Under the pieces are notes generated by a model. The model was not told where the DNA came from. It ran no database searches and saw only the letters and a list, made by a program, of their open reading frames with translations. From assembly GCA_002393095.1 (NCBI GenBank), contig DGII01000167.1, positions 1 to 7,692 on the forward strand: 7,692 nucleotides of DNA. Direction: 5' to 3'. The DNA is from Lachnospiraceae bacterium UBA3826. GTDB taxonomy: Bacteria; Bacillota; Clostridia; Lachnospirales; Lachnospiraceae. The number at the start of each line of letters is the position of its first letter. Within the stretch, counting starts at the first letter, position 1. Made by a program: the position numbers and the translations under genes. Shown piece by piece: positions 1 to 5,455 of this stretch.

Positions 1-719
1 TGTCTTGTTGTGTTAGAATTCTCTGCTCTGAATGTTGGTCCGAATGTATATATGTTCTTAAATGCCATAGCATAAGTCTCGCCGTTAAGCTGACCTGATA
101 CTGTAAGGTTAGTAGGCTTGTTGAAGAAGTCCTGCTCAAAATCAACACTGCCATCCTCTTTCTTAGGAACATTGTTAAGATCAAGAGTTGTTACCTGGAA
201 CATCTCACCAGCACCTTCACAGTCTGAACCTGTGATAAGTGGTGTGTGAACATAAACGAAATCTCTCTCTTGGAAGAACTTATGAATAGCGTATGCGCAA
301 AGGCTACGTACTCTAAATACAGCCTGGAAAGTATTTGTTCTGGCACGAAGATGTGTGATAGTTCTAAGGTATTCAAGTGTATGTCTCTTCTTCTGAAGTG
401 GATAATCTGGTGTAGATTCACCTTCGATTACAACTTCAGTTGCCTGAATTTCAAATGGCTGCTTTGCTTCTGGTGTAGGAATAAGCTTTCCTGTTACAAC
501 TAAAGCTGCACCAACATTAGTCTTGCTGATAGTTTCAAAGTTTGGAAGTCCGTCTCCGTATACTACCTGAAGTGGTTCAAAAAATGTACCATCATTAACA
601 ACTATGAAACCAAAGTTCTTCTGTGCTCTGATAGAACGAACCCATCCACCTATAACTATCTCTTTGTTAAGATATGTTTCTTTATCTCTAAATATCTGTC
701 TAATTGAAACTAAATCCAT
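1..719 (-). CDS. asnS: Asparaginyl-tRNA synthetase, N-terminal 239 residues (cut by window edge)
   Basis: This cytoplasmic class IIb synthetase charges tRNA-Asn with asparagine using ATP. The gene starts at ATG 719 and runs off the left edge with 239 complete codons. The E. coli enzyme has 466 residues, so about half is present. Residues 19-100 form the OB-fold anticodon-binding domain (GGWVRSIRAQKNFGFI at 24-39). The catalytic core follows, with YPLQKKRHTLEYLR at 106-119, HLRARTN at 123-129, TPLITGSDCEGAGEMF at 159-174, LTVSGQLNGETYA at 205-217, and motif 2 beginning FGPTFRAENSNTTR at 226-239. The DFEQDFF stretch and the AENSNT motif distinguish AsnS from AspRS and LysRS. An AAGGAG ribosome site lies just before the start, inside the 15-nt gap after ddh, so the gene is probably co-transcribed with ddh. 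Codon choice is visibly more AT-rich and biased than in its neighbours, as expected for a highly expressed gene. Identification is very secure. Confidence 0.97.
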   Translation of the reverse strand, partial: MDLVSIRQIFRDKETYLNKEIVIGGWVRSIRAQKNFGFIVVNDGTFFEPLQVVYGDGLPNFETISKTNVGAALVVTGKLIPTPEAKQPFEIQATEVVIEGESTPDYPLQKKRHTLEYLRTITHLRARTNTFQAVFRVRSLCAYAIHKFFQERDFVYVHTPLITGSDCEGAGEMFQVTTLDLNNVPKKEDGSVDFEQDFFNKPTNLTVSGQLNGETYAMAFKNIYTFGPTFRAENSNTTR

Positions 720-734
720 GATTCTCTCCTTAAA

Positions 735-1718
735 TTAAAGCATATGAGCACGAATCTCATCATCAGAAAGTGGTGAGAGCATAGCAGGTGCAACATCGAA
801 TACCGTCTTACATCCGTTAACGCCTTCATTATGAAGCCTGTTCACTGCTCTTGCATACGCAAGCAGTACGCTTGATGTGAATGCCGGATTGGAATCAAGC
901 TTTAAGCTGTATTCGATGATATTGTTATACTCATTGTCCCAGCCTGTCTTGCCGCTCCTGAAGACGAATCCGCCGTGAGGAATGCCCGAATGGTCTCTTA
1001 TAAGCTCCTCCTCGGATATGAAGTGTACCGTGGTATCATAGTCTGCGAAGTAGTTGGGCATGGTCTTGATCTCATTCTCGATCTTAGCCTTATCCGCACC
1101 CTCTTCGGCTACCACGAAGCACTCTCTTGTATGCTTCTGTCTGGTGGAAAGTGTGGGATTCTCACCGTTCCTTACGGCCTCAAGCGCCTCCGGCACGGGG
1201 ATGGTGTACTGCTTGCCGTCCTTCACACCCTCGATTCTTCTAATGGCATCGGAATGCCCCTGTGATACACCCTTGCCCCAGAAGGTATAGTCATTACCCT
1301 CCGGAAGTATGCAGTTGGCATACAGTCTGTTAAGCGAGAACATACCGGGGTCCCATCCGCATGAGATGAGTGCCGTATGACCGCTCTCCTTAGCCGCCTT
1401 ATCAACAGCGGCATAATGCTCCGGTATCTTCGCATGCGTGTCAAAACTGTCTATTACATTATAAAGCTTCGCATACTCAGGTGTCTGCTTCGGAAGGTCA
1501 GTTGCAGATCCGCCGCAGAGCATAAGTACATCTATCTTATCCTTATAGTTCTCTATCTCCGATACATTTACTACCGGCACACCCTTAGTCAGAAGCTTCA
1601 CGCTTGCGGGATCACGCCTTGTGAAGACTGCCGTAAGCTCTGCGTCCGGTGCATGCTTTATTGCACATTCAACCCCTTTACCGAGATTACCGTATCCAAG
1701 TATTCCTACCTTCATCAT
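735..1718 (-). CDS. ddh: meso-Diaminopimelate dehydrogenase
   Basis: This cytoplasmic enzyme reductively aminates L-tetrahydrodipicolinate with ammonia and NADPH to give meso-diaminopimelate in one step, bypassing the succinylase, acetylase and aminotransferase routes. The product feeds peptidoglycan and lysine synthesis. The protein has 327 residues, against about 320-326 for known family members. An N-terminal Rossmann fold carries GYGNLG at 8-13. It is followed by CGGSATDLP at 68-76, DSFDTH at 90-95, CGWDPGMFSLNR at 120-131, FWGKGVSQGHSDAIRR at 146-161, SGIPHGG at 244-250 and LDSNPAFTSSV at 274-284, all characteristic family blocks around cofactor and substrate. I chose ATG 1718 because AGGAGG lies 9 nt upstream. 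A longer frame from ATG 1769 has no ribosome site and would begin inside a leader hairpin. A second ATG follows immediately (MMKV), so the start could be one codon later. The gene has its own candidate promoter and leads into asnS. Confidence 0.96.
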   Translation of the reverse strand: MMKVGILGYGNLGKGVECAIKHAPDAELTAVFTRRDPASVKLLTKGVPVVNVSEIENYKDKIDVLMLCGGSATDLPKQTPEYAKLYNVIDSFDTHAKIPEHYAAVDKAAKESGHTALISCGWDPGMFSLNRLYANCILPEGNDYTFWGKGVSQGHSDAIRRIEGVKDGKQYTIPVPEALEAVRNGENPTLSTRQKHTRECFVVAEEGADKAKIENEIKTMPNYFADYDTTVHFISEEELIRDHSGIPHGGFVFRSGKTGWDNEYNNIIEYSLKLDSNPAFTSSVLLAYARAVNRLHNEGVNGCKTVFDVAPAMLSPLSDDEIRAHML

Positions 1719-1727
1719 CTCTCTTAT

Positions 1728-1733
1728 CCTCCT
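1728..1733 (-). promoter_or_regulatory. Ribosome binding site of ddh (decides the start)
   Basis: A perfect AGGAGG on the minus strand lies 9 nt before ATG 1718. It favours the 327-residue start over the upstream in-frame ATG at 1769, which has no such site. Confidence 0.85.
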
Positions 1734-1751
1734 GTCTGTACATCCCTTGAC

Positions 1752-1774
1752 CCGGTATGGAGCCTCCATACCGG
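1752..1774 (-). promoter_or_regulatory. Perfect hairpin in the ddh 5' leader
   Basis: CCGGTATGGA at 1752-1761 and TCCATACCGG at 1765-1774 form a perfect 10-bp inverted repeat with a 3-nt loop. It lies 33 nt before the ddh start and about 18 nt before its AGGAGG. No T-tract follows on either strand, so it does not look like a simple intrinsic terminator. It could stabilise the 5' end, take part in attenuation, or bind a protein. The repeat is certain; the role is inferred. Confidence 0.6.
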
Positions 1775-1846
1775 CTTATACTCATATGATACTGTATGAC
1801 CGATACTTGATCGTATGAATTGTATACATGTATTCACTTGTATATG

Positions 1847-1876
1847 ATTATGGATTATATGACCGATAAGTGTCAA
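1847..1876 (-). promoter_or_regulatory. Candidate sigma-A promoter for ddh-asnS
   Basis: Reading the minus strand, a perfect TTGACA (-35, at 1876-1871) is followed after 18 nt by CATAAT (-10, at 1852-1847; five of six consensus bases). This predicts a start near 1840 and a leader of about 120 nt. A TATAAT at 1859-1854 is also present, but it is only 11 nt from TTGACA and has no good -35 at normal spacing. Confidence 0.6.
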
Positions 1877-1888
1877 GAGGACAGGGCA

Positions 1889-1916
1889 AAGTATACATTG
1901 TATACCGTGTATACTT
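1889..1916. repeat. Symmetric cluster of three GTATAC palindromes, possible operator
   Basis: GTATAC occurs at 1891-1896, 1900-1905 and 1909-1914, with exactly 9 bp from one to the next. The outer copies extend to AAGTATAC and GTATACTT, giving a 28-bp dyad centred on the middle copy. A fourth copy lies at 1822-1827. The cluster sits 12 bp upstream of the predicted ddh -35 and just after the stop of the EAL gene. It has the form of a multi-site regulator-binding region. A terminator is less likely because the stem is AT-rich and has no T-run. Confidence 0.5.
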
Positions 1917-1938
1917 TTCGGGAACGCAGAAAGAAGCC

Positions 1939-3816
1939 TTATGAGCGGATGCCATTCCTTTCCTTCAGGAAGGCAAGCAGCTCATCCTCCGGAACAGGCT
2001 TGGAATAATAGAAGCCCTGTATGAATTCAACGCCCATATCCTTCATTACGCCTACCTGATCCTCAGTCTCGATTCCTTCCACCACGATCTCCATATCCAT
2101 CTTATGGAAGATGTCCACCATTCCCGTCATTACATGCTTGGTCTTGACATTATTAAAGAAGCCCTTGGTGAAGGTGTTGTCGAACTTGATTATCTTAATG
2201 GGCATATTGACGAAATAATCTATATTGGAACGGCCTGTTCCAAAGTCATCGAGAGAGAAACTTACGCCATTCTCGATAAGCTTATTCATGCTGCGGAGCA
2301 TGAAGTCTTTATTGCGCGCAGCGGCAGTCTCGGTTATCTCAAGGTTGATACACCCCGGCTCTATGTCATACTCCTCCAGATATTCCAGGACGAATCTGGC
2401 AGGATTCTCATAGTCGAACTGTGCGGCCGAGATATTGACCTCCACCTGATCAAGTCCGTAGCTTTTAGCCTCTCCTTTGGCAAGGAATTCACAGACCTTC
2501 TCGAATACCCTGATACCCAGAGGAATTATCTGTCCGCTCTCCTCAGCCACCGGTATGAATACTCCGGGAGGCACAAGCTCGCCGTTTTTCTGGCGTATGC
2601 GTACCAAAGCCTCAGCCACATTAAAGCATGACTCCTTAACATTGTAAAAAGGCTGATAGAATACCTCTACCCTGTCTTCTGTCAGAGCCTCATTGATAAG
2701 CTCCTTGACCCTGTTCTGCTCACGCAGCTTCCACACCAGCTCCTCGTCAGCCTCCACTATCTCCTGTTCACTTTCAAGGTATGTATGCAGGAATCTGAAG
2801 AACTCATCGGGTCCGCTCATAAGAAGGCTGTCAGGTATTAACAGATATGTACCCTTGGCCGGAATATCCTTCACGCCGTCCTTCTGCATCTTGATGTTGG
2901 AGGCTCTCTCATACATCCTCTCCTTATCCTCGTATAGGACACAGAAGGTATCATCATCTATGCGGAAAGCCGGCTCCGGACCGAGCGCAACAAGCGCACG
3001 GGCAGTACGCATCACGGCATCCTGTTCTATATTATAATCCACATAATTGGATATAAAGTGTATCTTGGCTGTGAACATGGAGAATCTCTTACCGAACTTA
3101 TACTTATCATGTACATAGGCAGAGAGTGCATTGGTAGTGAACAGACCGGTCGAAGCATCGATATATTCACTCGGATTCTCCAACTGGATATAGAGTATCA
3201 CCATTCCGAAGGCGGAGGCGAAGCCCACAAGTAAAAGCTGCGGTAACACGAACTGTATGGCAGCCGCAAGCAGCCATATCCCCTGCCATAAGAGCATCGC
3301 AACGAATCTTCTTCCGGGCATCTGCTTCCTGTACGCTACGGTAGTGACTATTGTTGAAAGGATATACACCGCAGAGAGGATATATGCTACCGATGTAGAA
3401 GGTCCAAAGGAATACACTATCCTGTCATGCGCTTCGTACCCTATCGGCAGTACGAGCATAAGTATCTCTCCCACGATGAAGATGACATGAGAGATATTCT
3501 TAACGGCCTTAGCCCATACCTTATCCGTGGGAAGCAGGCTTGTGGAGGCATATACATACCCACAGTAGCCCTGCAGAGTCAGAAGCATGATATATACCTT
3601 GCATATAATTGCGGTTATGAAGGGATTAAAGCCCTGATGTACGGACAGATTGATAAGTACTACGGAAAGAATATCGAATATCAGACATCCGAAGCATGCA
3701 CACAGCGCATGAAAAAAAAGCTTACGATTCATAAGATCAAGCTTCTTCTCCCGCATGAACATGACAAAGATAGCGAATATTATAAAAAGGGCACAACACT
3801 GGAGCTCAATATTCAT
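1939..3816 (-). CDS. Membrane c-di-GMP phosphodiesterase (7TM, degenerate GGDEF, EAL)
   Basis: This is a 625-residue integral membrane protein whose cytoplasmic EAL domain is predicted to hydrolyse cyclic di-GMP. About seven hydrophobic helices span residues 4-212. A degenerate GGDEF domain follows at about 220-350: it keeps the opening DASTGLF, but the active loop reads RIDDDTF at 286-292 instead of RxGGDEF, so no cyclase activity is expected. A helical linker lies near 361-378. The EAL domain (about 382-620) keeps the catalytic set: E402-A-L, N461 in VNIS, E493 and E496 in LEITET, D523-D524 in DDFGTG, K544 and D546 in KFD, E580 and E583 in VEGIET, and QGFYYSKP at 600-607. It should therefore be an active phosphodiesterase. 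The start is ATG 3816, with AGAGGA 7 nt upstream. The ligand sensed by the membrane part is unknown. It appears to be a single-gene unit with its own promoter. Confidence 0.9.
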   Translation of the reverse strand: MNIELQCCALFIIFAIFVMFMREKKLDLMNRKLFFHALCACFGCLIFDILSVVLINLSVHQGFNPFITAIICKVYIMLLTLQGYCGYVYASTSLLPTDKVWAKAVKNISHVIFIVGEILMLVLPIGYEAHDRIVYSFGPSTSVAYILSAVYILSTIVTTVAYRKQMPGRRFVAMLLWQGIWLLAAAIQFVLPQLLLVGFASAFGMVILYIQLENPSEYIDASTGLFTTNALSAYVHDKYKFGKRFSMFTAKIHFISNYVDYNIEQDAVMRTARALVALGPEPAFRIDDDTFCVLYEDKERMYERASNIKMQKDGVKDIPAKGTYLLIPDSLLMSGPDEFFRFLHTYLESEQEIVEADEELVWKLREQNRVKELINEALTEDRVEVFYQPFYNVKESCFNVAEALVRIRQKNGELVPPGVFIPVAEESGQIIPLGIRVFEKVCEFLAKGEAKSYGLDQVEVNISAAQFDYENPARFVLEYLEEYDIEPGCINLEITETAAARNKDFMLRSMNKLIENGVSFSLDDFGTGRSNIDYFVNMPIKIIKFDNTFTKGFFNNVKTKHVMTGMVDIFHKMDMEIVVEGIETEDQVGVMKDMGVEFIQGFYYSKPVPEDELLAFLKERNGIRS

Positions 3817-3823
3817 CCCAATA

Positions 3824-3829
3824 TCCTCT
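3824..3829 (-). promoter_or_regulatory. Ribosome binding site of the EAL gene (decides the start)
   Basis: AGAGGA on the minus strand lies 7 nt before ATG 3816. The frame stays open to a TTG at 3849, but that codon falls almost at the predicted transcription start and could have no ribosome site, so the ATG is preferred. Confidence 0.7.
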
Positions 3830-3857
3830 TGATACCAACGATCATACAATCTAAACT

Positions 3858-3886
3858 ATTATATATAATTGAATCGTTTTAATCAA
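3858..3886 (-). promoter_or_regulatory. Promoter of the EAL gene
   Basis: Reading the minus strand, TTGATT (-35, at 3886-3881), a 17-nt spacer and a perfect TATAAT (-10, at 3863-3858) form a near-consensus sigma-A promoter. The predicted start is near 3851, giving a leader of about 35 nt. It lies in the short gap after the MscS gene and indicates separate transcription. Confidence 0.8.
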
Positions 3887-3914
3887 GTATGGTTCGGGTA
3901 TAGGTGTTCAAGAA

Positions 3915-5288
3915 CTATTTTAAAGCTTTCCCGATAACTATTATATACACATATTCCTTGTCCACTGTTACCAGAATATCATCTGAGAGCGACGTTAAGA
4001 GCGACTTACTGATGTCATCATAGGTCTTGCTGTCCTTAAGTGACCACCTGTGTTCCATGCCATCCTCTTTTAACAGGGTTTCCTGGACAAAATCCCATAT
4101 CTGACCGGTCAGCCATGATGTTTTATCCTCATACTGTGAGGCTAAGCTGCTAAGGGCATTTTTCGCTGACGCGCCGGCTGTTGCGTTAATGCGAAGATGT
4201 ATCCTGTACAGCAGACCTGTACCGTCGATCCAGTACTTGATCTTAACCTTACCGATAATATTGTATACAAGATTAATTGACTCCTCCGACAGCAGCAAAA
4301 GCTGTTCCCCTGCTTTATCGCTTAGGTACTGCTTCTTGGCAAAGCTTCTGCAGGTCTCGGATATAGTGGGCATATAGTTAAGATCATTTATGGCTATGTT
4401 CTGTGTCCTATAATTACGTCTTATAGGCTTGCCGCCCTTAGAACGATGATACTCGCTGCTTTCAGTTTCCGAATACTCCCGTTCCATGACATTAATATAA
4501 TCATAGGGTATCTCAATACCGTATTTTTCAAAAGCCTTAAGTACCCGCTTATTGACATCAGTGACAGCCTCATATGAACTGCTTGTCCTTCTTATATCGA
4601 TAGTTGTCTCAAGGACCAGTGCGCTTCCGGCAAATTCCAGAAAATACACCTGACGCGAATCTTCCTGAATATTGTTGGTTACAACACCGAGAGTATACGG
4701 ACTTGCCACGACACAATCTCTGATGATCTCTGATGCCTTTTCAACATCAGTGTCATAGCTTACAAGAAAACGCAGGTGTATCTTCATATTGCCGTTCTTA
4801 TAGCTTGTATTCTGAACGACCTTACCGTTTAGCACACTGTTGGGGACAATTATCCTGATATCATCATATATCCTTAAGACTGTATGTCTAAGCGTTATAT
4901 CCTCTACGATCCCCGGTCCCTGTCCCTCGATCACGATCCTGTCACCAATCTCAAAGGGCTTATTGACACTGATAAGATACCCTGAGATCAAGTCAAGGAT
5001 GGCAGGCTGCGCCGCGAAGCCCACTATCGCAATGACTAAGGCAGAGCTTCGCAAAATGGTCGACATTGTATTTATCGAAGAATCAAGGATACCTATGATA
5101 TTGATGCCGGCAGAGACCACCAATGCGACCATGATGAACTGCGAGGTAAAACGAACATGAATGTTTTTCCCCTGCTTCTTTTTAATAAGTCTTAAAATCC
5201 AATAAAGGATCGCGGTCGCTATGAGGATCAATACTATGGTAACAATTTTTTTAACTACATCTGCGGCTACAGTATTAGTTACTTCCAT
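3915..5288 (-). CDS. MscS-family mechanosensitive channel with an extra C-terminal domain
   Basis: This 457-residue membrane channel is predicted to open under membrane tension and release solutes during osmotic downshock. Helices lie at about 12-36, 47-68 and 78-108. The third is the small-residue-rich pore helix (ALVIAIVGFAAQPAILDLISG). The MscS beta domain follows: NKPFEIGDRIVIEG at 109-122, GIVEDITLRHTVLR at 126-139, and IIVPNS at 146-151. An alpha/beta domain then ends near IPYDYINV at 260-267. E. coli MscS has 286 residues, so roughly residues 300-457 are extra. That part has a helical stretch (308-347), strands around 348-369, another helix (391-406) and terminal strands (437-455). It somewhat resembles the GHKL/anti-sigma-kinase-like fold of some clostridial proteins, but I see no ATP-binding motifs. 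The start is ATG 5288, with AAAGGA 6 nt before it. The gene has its own promoter. The channel assignment is firm; the extra domain is unassigned. Confidence 0.92.
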   Translation of the reverse strand: MEVTNTVAADVVKKIVTIVLILIATAILYWILRLIKKKQGKNIHVRFTSQFIMVALVVSAGINIIGILDSSINTMSTILRSSALVIAIVGFAAQPAILDLISGYLISVNKPFEIGDRIVIEGQGPGIVEDITLRHTVLRIYDDIRIIVPNSVLNGKVVQNTSYKNGNMKIHLRFLVSYDTDVEKASEIIRDCVVASPYTLGVVTNNIQEDSRQVYFLEFAGSALVLETTIDIRRTSSSYEAVTDVNKRVLKAFEKYGIEIPYDYINVMEREYSETESSEYHRSKGGKPIRRNYRTQNIAINDLNYMPTISETCRSFAKKQYLSDKAGEQLLLLSEESINLVYNIIGKVKIKYWIDGTGLLYRIHLRINATAGASAKNALSSLASQYEDKTSWLTGQIWDFVQETLLKEDGMEHRWSLKDSKTYDDISKSLLTSLSDDILVTVDKEYVYIIVIGKALK

Positions 5289-5334
5289 ATTTTTTCCTTT
5301 ATTATCGTGTAGTAAGATCAGTGATCATATCCCA

Positions 5335-5360
5335 TATTATCCGAAAGGTCTCGGATAATA
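5335..5360. repeat. 10-bp perfect dyad at the predicted mscS transcription start
   Basis: TATTATCCGA at 5335-5344 and TCGGATAATA at 5351-5360 are perfect inverted repeats around a 6-nt loop. The dyad begins 4 bp after the predicted -10 of the MscS gene, so it covers the expected start site and 5' end. It could be an operator or a 5'-end RNA hairpin. No T-tract follows on the minus strand, which argues against a terminator for feoB. Confidence 0.5.
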
Positions 5361-5363
5361 ATA

Positions 5364-5392
5364 TTTATAACACTCGCCCGCCTGATTGTCCA
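5364..5392 (-). promoter_or_regulatory. Extended -10 promoter of the MscS gene
   Basis: Reading the minus strand, TGGACA (-35, at 5392-5387; five of six consensus bases), a 17-nt spacer and TATAAA (-10, at 5369-5364) are preceded by TG at the extended -10 position (TGTTATAAA). The start is expected near 5356-5359, giving a leader of about 70 nt. Confidence 0.7.
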
Positions 5393-5407
5393 CATCAATA
5401 TAATACC

Positions 5408-5429
5408 CATAACGGTATGACCCCTTATG
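5408..5429 (-). terminator. Weak imperfect hairpin after feoB, possible terminator
   Basis: CATAA at 5408-5412 pairs with TTATG at 5425-5429 and GGT pairs with ACC inside it, with mismatched bases between. On the minus strand it lies about 26 nt after the feoB stop and is followed by GGTATTATATT, which is only loosely T-rich. It is the best terminator candidate after feoB, but a poor one. Confidence 0.22.
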
Positions 5430-5455
5430 ATGCCGTTCCCTTATTGCTGCCGGCT

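Noticed and set aside
1719..1769. N-terminal extension of ddh from the ATG at 1769
   Set aside because: There is no ribosome site before it, it would start inside the leader hairpin, and the extra 17 residues do not match the family, which begins just before GYGNLG. AGGAGG supports ATG 1718.
1719..1938. Lysine riboswitch or T-box before ddh-asnS
   Set aside because: The predicted leader of about 120 nt is too short for a lysine riboswitch, and I could not find the T-box TGGN-type sequence with an adjoining terminator hairpin.
1377..2008. Plus-strand reading frames across ddh and the intergenic region before it
   Set aside because: They overlap ddh or the promoter region, have no family resemblance, and their composition follows the minus-strand gene and the TATAC-rich spacer.
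2104..2631. Plus-strand reading frame of 175 codons inside the EAL gene
   Set aside because: It lies fully antisense to a domain with complete catalytic motifs, has no recognisable product, and is an open-frame shadow of the real gene.
3817..3849. Longer EAL protein starting at TTG 3849
   Set aside because: The TTG coincides almost with the predicted transcription start, leaving no room for a ribosome site. ATG 3816 has AGAGGA at good spacing.
3850..3914. Intrinsic terminator after the MscS gene
   Set aside because: Only short repeats such as GTTC/GAAC are present, with no GC-rich stem followed by a T-run. The gap is mainly occupied by the next promoter.
5337..5430. Small gene of about 30 codons between feoB and mscS
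   Set aside because: An ATG-started frame exists on the minus strand, but it spans the mscS promoter and dyad, has only a weak AAGGGG upstream, and resembles nothing I know.
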